In this document: positions 1-7,586 of the stretch, in pieces
How the letters are laid out: each line of letters opens with the position of its first letter
How positions within the stretch are numbered: the first letter of the stretch is position 1
Source of the DNA: Lysobacterales bacterium
GTDB taxonomy: Bacteria; Pseudomonadota; Gammaproteobacteria; Xanthomonadales; Ahniellaceae
DNA length: 64,000 nucleotides
Assembly: GCA_016703225.1 (NCBI GenBank)
Contig: JADJCM010000001.1
Location: 1,426,001 to 1,490,000 of the forward strand
Direction: 5' to 3'
The notes under the pieces: generated by a model
What the model was told of the DNA's origin: nothing
Databases searched by the model: none
What the model saw: the letters and a program-made list of their open reading frames with translations, nothing else
Translations under genes and position numbers: made by a program

Positions 1-730
1 TGACCACGTACTTCATGTTCATCAGCTCATCGGCCTTGGCGACCATGGTGTTGAACTTGACGCCGATCTCGCACTGGCCCGCATTCGCGACCTCGTGATG
101 GTGCACTTCCACCGTCTGCCCCATCGCCTCCAGCACCTTGCACATCTCGCCGCGGATGTCGTTCAGCGAGTCGACCGGCGCGACCGGGAAATAGCCGCCC
201 TTCACGCTCGGACGATGACCGGTATTGCCCGCCTCGAACTTCCTGTTGGAACTCCACGCCGCTTCTTCCGACTCGATCTCGAAGCCGGTGGCGTTCATGT
301 CGTTGCGGAAGCGGACGCTGTCGAAGATGAAGAACTCCGGCTCCGGGCCGAAGAACGCGGTGTCGGCGATGCCCGAGGATTTCAGGAAAGCTTCGGCGCG
401 CTTGGCGGTGGTGCGCGGGTCGCGCGAGTAGGCCTGCATCGTGCTCGGCTCGAGCACATCGCAGACCAGGATCAGGGTGGCGTGTTCGGTAAACGGGTCG
501 AGCACGGCGGTGGCTGCGTCCGGCATCAGCACCATGTCGGACTCGTTGATGCCCTTCCAGCCGGCGATCGAGGAGCCGTCGAACATCTTGCCGTCCTCGA
601 AGGTGCTGGCATCGATGGCGTGGGCCGGGAAGGTCACGTGGTGCTGCTTGCCGAGCATGTCGGCAAAGCGCAGGTCGACGAATTCGACCTCGTGGTCCTT
701 GATCATCTTCAGCACGTTTTCGACCGACAT
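1..730 (-). CDS. glnA: Glutamine synthetase, type I (3' end outside window)
   Basis: ATP-dependent ligation of ammonia to glutamate, the central nitrogen assimilation step, in the cytoplasm. About 243 N-terminal residues are visible. They begin MSVENVLKMIKDHEVEFVDL and contain the beta-grasp landmark FADMLGKQHHVTFPA, the GSI motif MFDGSSIAGWKGI, and the start of the catalytic domain with PEPEFFIFD (metal-binding Glu residues) and VEVHHHEVANAGQCEIG. The reading frame runs off the left edge, so the C-terminal half, including the adenylylation-site region, is not visible. The ATG at 730 has a GGAG ribosome site eight bases upstream. A perfect 7-bp hairpin lies just beyond it at 748-764. Identification is firm from these motifs. 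Confidence 0.97.
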   Translation of the reverse strand, partial: MSVENVLKMIKDHEVEFVDLRFADMLGKQHHVTFPAHAIDASTFEDGKMFDGSSIAGWKGINESDMVLMPDAATAVLDPFTEHATLILVCDVLEPSTMQAYSRDPRTTAKRAEAFLKSSGIADTAFFGPEPEFFIFDSVRFRNDMNATGFEIESEEAAWSSNRKFEAGNTGHRPSVKGGYFPVAPVDSLNDIRGEMCKVLEAMGQTVEVHHHEVANAGQCEIGVKFNTMVAKADELMNMKYVV

Positions 731-747
731 CGCAGCACTCCGTTGGG

Positions 748-764
748 TTGAGGTGCGACCTCAA
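748..764. promoter_or_regulatory. Hairpin in the glnA 5' leader
   Basis: A perfect palindrome, TTGAGGT-gcg-ACCTCAA, sits 18 bases upstream of the glnA start and directly before its ribosome site. It could be an operator or a leader stem controlling translation. No regulator can be named from the sequence. Confidence 0.35.
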
Positions 765-956
765 GCGCAATCCGCGTGCCAAGTCGACGACACGGCCAAT
801 CAAGGACTTGGGGAAGCCATCCGGAGCATGGCCGGGCCGCTTGCTCGAATAAGGGGCAATGCGCACCAGTACAGTGCAAGCGCCAGAGCGCTCGCAGGGC
901 TTGTAGGAGCGATCCCGGCGTTGCTAGCGTCAGTTCTTCCCTGCGGAGTACGTCGC

Positions 957-1205
957 ATGAGCCCGATCCAGCCCAAGAGCTACACCGAAATTGCCTGGAG
1001 CGCGATCCAGGTCTTCGCCGACGACGGCACCCTCGACGAGGGCGAACTCAACTTCCTGCTCGGTCTGGCGCTGCGCGACAAGGTGGTCGATGACGACGAA
1101 AAGCGCGTGCTCAAGTCGATCTTCGACCGCGCCGAGTCGTCCAGCTCGCTTGCCGCCAAGGTGCGCGACCGGATTCAGAGCGTGCGCGCGCAGCATGGGA
1201 TCTGA
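957..1205 (+). CDS. Small acidic TerB-like protein
   Basis: An 82-residue cytoplasmic protein starting MSPIQPKSYTEIAWSAIQVF. It is mostly helical and rich in Asp/Glu, with a segment FADDGTLDEGELNFLLGLAL followed by DKVVDDDEKRVLKSIF. That spacing of acidic pairs and helices resembles TerB/DjlA-N-type helical domains found in tellurite-resistance and co-chaperone proteins. The family link is inferred from pattern only; the role is unknown. The open frame extends further upstream, but the ATG at 957 is preferred because the upstream part is Arg/Ala-rich shadow sequence and the protein from here begins with a natural N-terminus. It stands alone, divergent from glnA. Confidence 0.6.
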   Translation: MSPIQPKSYTEIAWSAIQVFADDGTLDEGELNFLLGLALRDKVVDDDEKRVLKSIFDRAESSSSLAAKVRDRIQSVRAQHGI

Positions 1206-1247
1206 GCGTGCTGGCGGGCGGTCCTGGGGCGGCACTCGCGCCCGCAA

Positions 1248-1287
1248 CTATAATCGACTATAAAAGGCCATAATTCGCTATAAACGA
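1248..1287. promoter_or_regulatory. Four tandem 10-bp operator-like repeats
   Basis: Four consecutive decamers, ctataatcga, ctataaaagg, ccataattcg and ctataaacga, lie eight bases upstream of the ATPase start. Each carries a TATAA or ATAAT core on the same face of the helix. The block is strikingly AT-rich for this genome. It probably contains the promoter (TATAAT) and a multimeric repressor site, as in autoregulated addiction-type genes. Confidence 0.6.
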
Positions 1288-1295
1288 GGCGCGCA

Positions 1296-2465
1296 ATGGC
1301 ATCGCAGGATCGCGGCAATGTGTTTTTCCGACCGGAGCTGGCGCGCTCGCTTGCCGACAAGATCTTGAACGTGGCGGTCGGCAGCGCTGCCGCGTCGGGC
1401 GTGTTCCTCGCCGCGCCGCGGCGAACGGGCAAGTCCACGTTTCTGCGCGAAGACCTGCGCCCGGCGCTCGAGCGCGCGGGCGCCATGGTGCTCTACGTCG
1501 ATCTGTGGGCCAACCCCGCAGCCAACCCCGGCGAAGTGATCGTTGGCGCCGTGCGCGCCGCGCTTGCCGAGCGCGCCGGCGTGGTGCAGCGGCTGGCGAA
1601 GCGCGCGGGCCTGGGGCGTGTGACTGTGGGCGGCGCGCAGTTCGATCTGGATCGCGTCGGCCTGGACCGAGACGTCTCGCTTGCGGATGCGTTGTCTGCC
1701 CTCTCTGACGACACCGGCCAGATCATCGTCCTGATCATCGATGAAGCTCAGCATGCGATCACCACGCAGGAAGGCAGCGAGGCGCTGTTCGCGTTGAAGG
1801 CGGCCCGCGACGAGCTCAACGGTTCCGCTCACCATGGGTTGCGGCTTGTGTGCACCGGCTCCAATCGCGACAAGCTGGCGATGTTGCGCAACGGCAAGGA
1901 TCAAGCGTTCTTCGGTGCGCCGATGGTCAGCTTTCCACCATTGGGCGCAGACTTTGTGAGCTGGTTTTGCGCGCACGTCGATCTTCCGTTCCGGCTGGAC
2001 CCGAAAGAAGTGATGCAGCTGTTCCAGCTGGCCGGACATCGCCCGGAAGTGATGTACGCGGCCGCGGACGTGTTTCGCTTCGACTTCTCGCTCGATCCGG
2101 GCGATGGCGCGTCCCGCTTCGCCGTCGAGGTGCGGGCGCAGATCGAGGTGATGAATGCCGAGTTGATGAAAGTGGTGCACAGTCTGACGCCAATTCAGGC
2201 GGCGGTGCTGCGCGTGATGGCGGCGGCTGGTGCGGACTACGCGCCGTTCGAGGCCGCGACACTCGAGCAGTATCGGCGTGCTCTCATGCTCGCTGGTGTA
2301 TCCGAGTCCGACGCCCGAGCCGATGTGCCGGGCGTCCAGGCCGCGCTCACGGCGCTGCAGGAAAAGAAGCTGGTCTGGCGTGCCGCGCGCGGCGTCTATT
2401 CGGTGGAAGAACCGGCGCTCGTCGAAGAAATGCAAAAGGCCGGGATGCTCGCCGGACTGAAATAA
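1296..2465 (+). CDS. AAA-family ATPase, Orc1/Cdc6-like fold
   Basis: A 389-residue P-loop ATPase of unknown biological role. Walker A is APRRTGKST at residues 40-48 (Lys46). Walker B is IIVLIIDEAQHA with Asp149-Glu150. A sensor-1-like LVCTGSNRDKL follows near residue 190. The C-terminal 150 residues (from about VEVRAQIEVMNAELMKVVHS) look like a helical lid plus winged helix, ending with a KKLVWRAARGVYSVEEP beta-wing. This layout is typical of stand-alone STAND/ORC-type ATPases common in accessory DNA. It is preceded by the phased decamer array at 1248-1287 and converges on the gene at 2506-2907. No toxin or partner gene is adjacent. The ATG at 1296 is the first start after the repeats. Confidence 0.8.
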   Translation: MASQDRGNVFFRPELARSLADKILNVAVGSAAASGVFLAAPRRTGKSTFLREDLRPALERAGAMVLYVDLWANPAANPGEVIVGAVRAALAERAGVVQRLAKRAGLGRVTVGGAQFDLDRVGLDRDVSLADALSALSDDTGQIIVLIIDEAQHAITTQEGSEALFALKAARDELNGSAHHGLRLVCTGSNRDKLAMLRNGKDQAFFGAPMVSFPPLGADFVSWFCAHVDLPFRLDPKEVMQLFQLAGHRPEVMYAAADVFRFDFSLDPGDGASRFAVEVRAQIEVMNAELMKVVHSLTPIQAAVLRVMAAAGADYAPFEAATLEQYRRALMLAGVSESDARADVPGVQAALTALQEKKLVWRAARGVYSVEEPALVEEMQKAGMLAGLK

Positions 2466-2505
2466 GCCGGTAGCGGTTCCCGGCGCAGGCGCGCTGGTCC
2501 ACGAC

Positions 2506-2907
2506 TCACGGCGGCAGCACACCGCGTTCGCGCTCGATGCGGCGGTAGAGCCGGGTTTCGCGGCCGCGGCCGAGGTCGAGCATGTTGCCGAGCAGGACCA
2601 GGGCATCGGCTGCGGGATCGACCGCGATGCGCAGCGTCTGTCCCTGCAGCAGCAGGGTGTCGCGCTCGCGGTAGGCGATGCGGCCATGGCCGCTGCACAA
2701 GACGATCACGGTCAGGCCGGCGATGTGCAGGTCGCGACCCTGGCTCTGCACGATCAGGAACTCGGCGTCATGCCACTCGACCTTGAGTTGCCGCGCCAGC
2801 AGCGAGCGATGCAGCCGTGGCAGGCTGGAGATCGCGCCGTAGACGAGCCCGTACAGGACCGCCCAGAACTTCAGGATCAGCGCGAGCAGGATTTCCAGAC
2901 CGAACAT
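2506..2907 (-). CDS. Hypothetical protein with N-terminal membrane segment
   Basis: A 133-residue protein, not recognised. Residues 1-28 are hydrophobic (MFGLEILLALILKFWAVLYG) and likely form a membrane anchor or uncleaved signal. The rest is a compact beta-rich domain with WHDAEFLIVQSQGRDLHIAG and LLLQGQTLRIAVDPAADALV, followed by an Arg-rich tail ending RRIERERGVLPP. It is transcribed leftward downstream of topA, separated by the inverted repeat at 2986-3060, and converges with the AAA ATPase. No close ribosome site decides the start; the ATG at 2907 gives a sensible hydrophobic N-terminus. Confidence 0.55.
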   Translation of the reverse strand: MFGLEILLALILKFWAVLYGLVYGAISSLPRLHRSLLARQLKVEWHDAEFLIVQSQGRDLHIAGLTVIVLCSGHGRIAYRERDTLLLQGQTLRIAVDPAADALVLLGNMLDLGRGRETRLYRRIERERGVLPP

Positions 2908-2985
2908 GGGTAGGCCGTGGCCGAGAGGCGTCGATCATACGGCACTCGCCACGCTTGATTCAGCGCGGGCCGCTTGTGGGGCTCT

Positions 2986-3060
2986 CGTGGGTGCGATTTT
3001 CAATCACACGCTTTTTGCGCGGCGACAGATCAAAGAGTGCGATTGAAAATCGCACCCACG
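2986..3060. repeat. REP doublet (long inverted repeat)
   Basis: Two 20-base arms match perfectly in inverted orientation, at 2986-3005 and 3041-3060 (cgtgggtgcgattttcaatc and its complement), with four more pairs if one mismatch is allowed. The 27-35 base centre is unrelated. The arm resembles the GTGGGTGCGA..TCGCAC type of repetitive extragenic palindrome, and paired inverted copies have the REPIN layout. It lies 10 bases beyond the topA stop, so it may also terminate topA transcripts. Confidence 0.75.
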
Positions 3061-3070
3061 GAAAGGCGGA

Positions 3071-5563
3071 TCAGCGTTTGGCAGCCGCCTTTTTTGCGGG
3101 CGCCTTCTTCGCAGCTTTCTTGGCCGCAGGCTTCTTCGCGGGCGCTTTCTTCGCCGCCGCCTTCTTCACTGCCGCCTTGATCGGCGTGGTGCCCTCGCCG
3201 GCAGCCAGCTTCTTCGCGGCCTTCTTGGCCGGTGCCTTCTTCGCGGCGCGCCCGAACTTGCCGGTCTTCTTCTTGACCGGCTTGCCGGCGGCGAGCCATT
3301 CGACGCACTCTTCGCGGGTCAGGGTTTTCGGATCGCGGTCTTTGGGGATCCTGCCGTTCTTGGCACCGTCGGTGATGTAGGGACCGTACTTGCCGTTCAA
3401 CACTTCGATCGCGCCATCGTCGAAACTCATGATGATGCGGTTGCGGATCTGTTCCTCCTTCTCCTCGATCAGCTGCAGCGCGCGAGGCAACTCGATCGTG
3501 TAGGCACTTTCCGGCGTCTTGATTGAGGCATAGGTGCTGCCGTGCTTGACGAATGGGCCGAAGCGACCGACCGCGGCGCTGACTTCCTTGCCGTCGGCCG
3601 CATGACCGAGCACGCGCGGCAGCTTGAACAGTTCGAGCGCATCTTCGAGCGTGATCGTGTGCAGGCTCTGGCCGGCCTGCAGCGAGGCGAACTTCGGCTT
3701 GTCCTCGTCGTCCTTGGTGCCGATTTGCGCAAACGGTCCGAAGCGGCCGAGGCGCACCGAAATCGGCTTGCCGGTCGCCGGGTCGTTGCCGAGCACGCGG
3801 TTCTGCTTGGCCTCATCGAGGCTCACGGTTTCCATCTTGTCGGCGACCTGGGCCTTGAACGGTCCCCAGAACTTGCGCAGCAAGGGCACCCATTCCTCCT
3901 CGCCGCGTGACACCGCGTCGAGCTCATCTTCCATGCGCGCGGTGAACTCGTAGTCGACGTACTGCGCGAAATGGTTGGACAAGAACTTGGCCACCACGCG
4001 GCCAACGTCGGTCGGGCGAAAGCGGCGGTTGTCGAGCATCACGTACTCGCGCCCAAGCAGGGTCTGGATGATGCTGGCATAGGTCGACGGCCGGCCGATG
4101 CCGTATTCCTCCAGCGTCTTGACCAGCGACGCCTCGGAATAGCGTGGCGGCGGCTCGGTGAAGTGCTGGTCGGCGAGCACCTGCGACAAGGGAATGCTGT
4201 CGCCTTCCTTCATCAACGGCAGGCGGCGGCCCTCGTCATCGTCTTCTTCGGTCTTCTGATCGCGGCCTTCCTCGTACACGGCGAGGAAGCCCGGTTCGAT
4301 CACCGTGGTGCCGGTGGCGCGGAAGGCATGTCTTGACCCGGCAGCGAGATCGACGGCTACCGTCTCCATCAGCGCCGGCGCCATCTGGCAGGCGACGGTG
4401 CGCTTCCAGATCAGTTCGTACAGCTTGAGCTGGTCGGGATTGAGATACCTGGCGACCGACTCCGGCGTACGCAGGGCCGAGGTCGGACGAATGGCTTCGT
4501 GCGCTTCCTGCGCATTCTTCGATTTGGTCTTGTAGACGTTCGGTGCTTCCGGCAGGGCCTTGGCGCCATAGCGATCCGCGATGACTGCGCGCAGTTCGGC
4601 GATCGCATCATTGGCCAGATGCACGGCGTCGGTACGCATGTAGGAAATCAATCCCACCAGGCCTTCGTCACCGATCTGCACACCTTCATACAGGCCCTGC
4701 GCCAGGCGCATGGTGCGACTGGTGCCGAAGCCGAGCTTGCGCGCTGCTTCCTGCTGCAGGGTCGAGGTGATGAAGGGTGGTGAGGGACGACGCTGGCGCT
4801 GCTTGCGCGAGACATCGGCGACCTTGAGCATGCCGTTGGCCGCACGCACCAGTTCCGCCCGCGCGGCTTCCGCAGCGGCGCCGTCGCGGAAGGTGAACTG
4901 CTCGACCTTGTGGCCGTCGTAGCGCAGCAGGCGGGCATCGAAGGCCTGCACCGGATGGGCGCACTGCGCCGCGATCGACCAGTATTCCTGCGCCGTGAAC
5001 GCCTCGATCTCTTCCTCACGCTCGACGATCAGGCGCAGCGCCGGCGACTGCACACGCCCGGCCGACAGCCCGGTCTGAACCTTGCGCCACAGCACCGGGC
5101 TGAGATTGAAGCCGACCAGGTAATCGAGCGCGCGTCGCGCCTGTTGCGCATTGACCAGATCGAGCTGCAATTTGCGCGGATGCGCGACCGCTTCCTGGAT
5201 TGCCTTGGGCGTGATCTCGGAGAACACCACTCGGTGCAGCGAGCGCCCTTCGAGCAGGCTGCGCTCGCGCAGGATCTCGCTGATGTGCCAGCTGATCGCC
5301 TCACCCTCGCGATCCAAGTCGGTTGCGAGGTAGAGGGCGTCAGCCTGCTTGGCGGCCTTGGCGATCGCCTCGACGTGGCGTTCGTTCTTCTCGATCAGTT
5401 CGTAGCGCATGGCGAAATCGCGCTCGGGATCGACCGCGCCCTCGCGCGGCACCAGATCGCGCACATGGCCGTAGGAGGCGAGGACGTGGAAGTCCTTGCC
5501 GAGGTATTTGTTGATCGTCTTGGCCTTGGCGGGCGACTCGACGATGAGCAGGTTCTTGGCCAT
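3071..5563 (-). CDS. topA: DNA topoisomerase I (type IA)
   Basis: Relaxes negative supercoils by single-strand passage. The 830-residue protein opens with the TOPRIM signature MAKNLLIVESPAKAKTINKY. It has the core motifs SAGRVQSPALRLIVEREEEI and GLISYMRTDAVHL, where Tyr308 is the expected DNA-linking tyrosine. The region after about residue 590 holds the C-terminal repeats (SVRLGRFGPFAQIG, AAVGRFGPFVKHG, VLNGKYGPYITDG) instead of CxxC zinc ribbons. The last 70-80 residues are a Lys/Ala/Pro tail (KKAPAKKAAKK repeats) like histone H1, probably binding DNA nonspecifically. It follows smg and dprA on the same strand, a conserved proteobacterial order. The ATG at 5563 has an AAGGAC ribosome site. 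Confidence 0.97.
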   Translation of the reverse strand: MAKNLLIVESPAKAKTINKYLGKDFHVLASYGHVRDLVPREGAVDPERDFAMRYELIEKNERHVEAIAKAAKQADALYLATDLDREGEAISWHISEILRERSLLEGRSLHRVVFSEITPKAIQEAVAHPRKLQLDLVNAQQARRALDYLVGFNLSPVLWRKVQTGLSAGRVQSPALRLIVEREEEIEAFTAQEYWSIAAQCAHPVQAFDARLLRYDGHKVEQFTFRDGAAAEAARAELVRAANGMLKVADVSRKQRQRRPSPPFITSTLQQEAARKLGFGTSRTMRLAQGLYEGVQIGDEGLVGLISYMRTDAVHLANDAIAELRAVIADRYGAKALPEAPNVYKTKSKNAQEAHEAIRPTSALRTPESVARYLNPDQLKLYELIWKRTVACQMAPALMETVAVDLAAGSRHAFRATGTTVIEPGFLAVYEEGRDQKTEEDDDEGRRLPLMKEGDSIPLSQVLADQHFTEPPPRYSEASLVKTLEEYGIGRPSTYASIIQTLLGREYVMLDNRRFRPTDVGRVVAKFLSNHFAQYVDYEFTARMEDELDAVSRGEEEWVPLLRKFWGPFKAQVADKMETVSLDEAKQNRVLGNDPATGKPISVRLGRFGPFAQIGTKDDEDKPKFASLQAGQSLHTITLEDALELFKLPRVLGHAADGKEVSAAVGRFGPFVKHGSTYASIKTPESAYTIELPRALQLIEEKEEQIRNRIIMSFDDGAIEVLNGKYGPYITDGAKNGRIPKDRDPKTLTREECVEWLAAGKPVKKKTGKFGRAAKKAPAKKAAKKLAAGEGTTPIKAAVKKAAAKKAPAKKPAAKKAAKKAPAKKAAAKR

Positions 5564-5574
5564 AGTCCTTCTAC

Positions 5575-5593
5575 GCCGCAGGAGCGCTGCGGC
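5575..5593. promoter_or_regulatory. Stem-loop in topA leader
   Basis: GCCGCAG and CTGCGGC pair perfectly around a five-base loop, ending twelve bases upstream of the topA start. It may insulate topA from smg transcription or influence translation. No T-tract follows on either side, so a terminator role is not supported. Confidence 0.25.
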
Positions 5594-5725
5594 AGCTTGT
5601 GGGTTCGCTGTTGCGGGCCGGTGACCGTGGTGCTGACCACATGGCCCGGTCGTCGCGCACGAGGCGCGTCCTTATTTCAGTGATTCACGGGCGGGCTGGT
5701 GCTGTCAAGCCAATTCGCTGCCGAC

Positions 5726-6196
5726 TCAGTTGCGCGCGAGGTGCGCGGCGAGAAGCTCCGACTCCATCCACGCATAGCCGGCCTCGCGGTCCGGCGTGTT
5801 GTAGAGCACCAGCAGCACCACCCATTTCAGGTCATGCAGGTCGACCGGCGACTGCTCCAGCGCCAACGCACGCTCGATCACGCGCTCGCGCGCATCGGCG
5901 TCGAGCACGCCGCGCTGCTCCAGCGCCATCAGGAAGCCGCGGCAGTCGGTGTCCAGCAGGTCCAGTTCCTCGGGTGCATACACTCGCAGCGGCTGCTGAC
6001 GGGCGAGATCGGGCGCGCTCGGCTGCTCGTCCTGCAGGTCGGCGAGCCAGTCGAACGCCTTGCCGACATGCAGCGCATCGAAGCCGGCTTCGATCAATTC
6101 CGCTTGCAGCGAAGCGCGGTCGTGCACCGTATCCGGCTCGCCGAGGAAGTAATTGCGGAACAGATAGACCAGCACCGACAGCACGGATTCCTTCAT
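5726..6196 (-). CDS. smg: Smg protein (DUF494)
   Basis: A 156-residue protein of the Smg/DUF494 family, which is found next to dprA in many beta- and gammaproteobacteria; its biochemical role is not established. The N-terminus MKESVLSVLVYLFRNYFLGE and the following helix ASLQAELIEAGFDALHVGKA are typical. The C-terminal part EDLDLLD..CRGFLMALEQRGVL..RERVIERAL also fits. A GGAG ribosome site lies six bases before the ATG at 6196. It sits between dprA and topA, with gaps of about 140-160 bases, so it may be cotranscribed with dprA. Confidence 0.92.
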   Translation of the reverse strand: MKESVLSVLVYLFRNYFLGEPDTVHDRASLQAELIEAGFDALHVGKAFDWLADLQDEQPSAPDLARQQPLRVYAPEELDLLDTDCRGFLMALEQRGVLDADARERVIERALALEQSPVDLHDLKWVVLLVLYNTPDREAGYAWMESELLAAHLARN

Positions 6197-6338
6197 TTTG
6201 CTCTCCTGCAGGTGGGTGACGCAAAGCCGCCTCGATCAGCGCGGCATGCGCAGGATTCGGAGGGAGTCGGGGAGGACCGCGCGTCGTGCTGCGGAAGGGG
6301 TTCAGCCTTGGAAATCCATGCGGATTCAACCAATGCAG

Positions 6339-7487
6339 TCACCGCGCCAGTCGTTGAAAGCGACCGCCGCCGAGGTCGGCGACGTGCCCGTCGAGTTCGA
6401 GCGACATCAGCATGGAAGAGATCGCGCCGGCGGTCAACCCGGTGGCGCCGAGCAGACTGTCAAAATCCGTAGGCGCAAAGCCGATGGCGTCGAGCAGCCG
6501 CGCGTTTGCCGCGTCCGGTGTCGCCACGGCCACAGCCGGCGCGGCTTGCGCGGCGAGGCGCGCGCGCAACACGCTGCCGAGTTCGTGACCGATCGGTTGC
6601 AGTGCTTCGACCAGTTGTTCGGCGGCGGTGACCAGCGCGGCGCCGTTGCGGATCAGTTCGTGGCAGCCGCGTGCGCGCGGATCGTGGATCGAACCGGGTA
6701 CGGCGAACACCTCGCGCCCGCTCTCGGTCGCAAGCCTGGCGGTAATCAGCGAGCCCGACTTCAACGATGCCTCGACCACCAGCGTGCCCAGCGTCAGTCC
6801 GGCGATGATGCGATTGCGCCGCGGAAAGTGCTCGGGCAGCGGCGGTGTCCCGATAGGAAACTCGGAGACCAGCGCGCCCTGTGCCGCGATGCGCCGGGCC
6901 AGGTCGAGGTGACGCTGCGGATAGACACGATCGAGGCCGGTGCCGAACACGGCGATGGTACTGCCGCCGGCATCCAGGCAGGCGGCATGCGCGGCGCCGT
7001 CGATGCCTTCGGCCAACCCGCTGGTCACGACGATGCCGAGACGGGCGAAGTGCGCCGCGAAGTCGCGCGCGATGCCGAGCCCGGAGCGGCTGGCGTTGCG
7101 ACTGCCGACCATGGCGATCTGCGCCCGCCACAGCGCATTCAGGTCACCCTCGACGAACAGCACCGGCGGCGCATTCTCGAGGCGACGCAGCAGTGGCGGG
7201 TAGTCGGGATCGGCGAGCGTGAGCAGGTGGCGGTTCGGCGCGGCTTCGAGCCAGTCGAGATCGGCACGGACCGACGCGCGACCGCCGCGCGCCAACGCAC
7301 TGCACACGGCGTCGGGCAGGCCGCACTCGCGCAGCGCCGAACGCCCGGCAGCCAGCGCCGCGCGCATGCTGCCGAAGCGCTGGTGCAGCGCCGCCAGGCG
7401 CAGGTCGCCAAGCCCGGGTGTGCGGTGTGCGATCAGCCAGGCTTGCAGTTCGGTGGGTTCGTGGTGCGCTGCATGGTTCATCCGCAT
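6339..7487 (-). CDS. dprA: DNA processing protein DprA/Smf
   Basis: Protects incoming single-stranded DNA and loads RecA during natural transformation. The Rossmann core is clear: MVGSRNASRSGLGIARDFA, GLAEGIDGAAHAACL, AVFGTGLDRVYPQRHLDLA, LVSEFPIGTPPLPEHFPRRN and RIIAGLTLGTLVVEASLKSG. A helix-hairpin-helix-like N-terminus (LQAWLIAHRTPGLGDLRL) precedes it. A C-terminal winged-helix (DML1-like, LDAIGFAPTDFDSLLGATGL to DGHVADLGGGRFQRL) follows. The start is uncertain. ATG codons at 7487 and 7481 both precede a normal N-terminus. An upstream TTG at 7553 would add 22 atypical residues and overlap the direct repeat at 7549-7566. No strong ribosome site discriminates between them. Confidence 0.93.
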   Translation of the reverse strand: MRMNHAAHHEPTELQAWLIAHRTPGLGDLRLAALHQRFGSMRAALAAGRSALRECGLPDAVCSALARGGRASVRADLDWLEAAPNRHLLTLADPDYPPLLRRLENAPPVLFVEGDLNALWRAQIAMVGSRNASRSGLGIARDFAAHFARLGIVVTSGLAEGIDGAAHAACLDAGGSTIAVFGTGLDRVYPQRHLDLARRIAAQGALVSEFPIGTPPLPEHFPRRNRIIAGLTLGTLVVEASLKSGSLITARLATESGREVFAVPGSIHDPRARGCHELIRNGAALVTAAEQLVEALQPIGHELGSVLRARLAAQAAPAVAVATPDAANARLLDAIGFAPTDFDSLLGATGLTAGAISSMLMSLELDGHVADLGGGRFQRLAR

Positions 7488-7548
7488 AGCCTGCACCGCG
7501 CCCGCCACAAACGCGCCCGGCAGGCTCGCAAATGCAAGCCGGAAATTT

Positions 7549-7566
7549 CGCAAACGAAAAGGGCGC
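7549..7566. repeat. 18-bp direct repeat, left copy
   Basis: CGCAAACGAAAAGGGCGC, identical over 18 bases to the copy at 10308-10325. It lies about 60 bases upstream of the dprA start and marks the left edge of the lower-GC insert. Confidence 0.85.
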
Positions 7567-7586
7567 CATCTCTCCCTGCGCTAATC

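Noticed and set aside
820..880. Sigma-54 promoter for glnA
   Set aside because: A TGGTGC...TTGC-like string is present on the minus strand, but GG and GC are 8 rather than 10 bases apart.
901..930. Possible REP half-site (TTGTAGGAGCGATCCCGG)
   Set aside because: It resembles the start of a REP of the type in the glycosyltransferase gene, but no matching inverted partner follows, so it was not called as a repeat.
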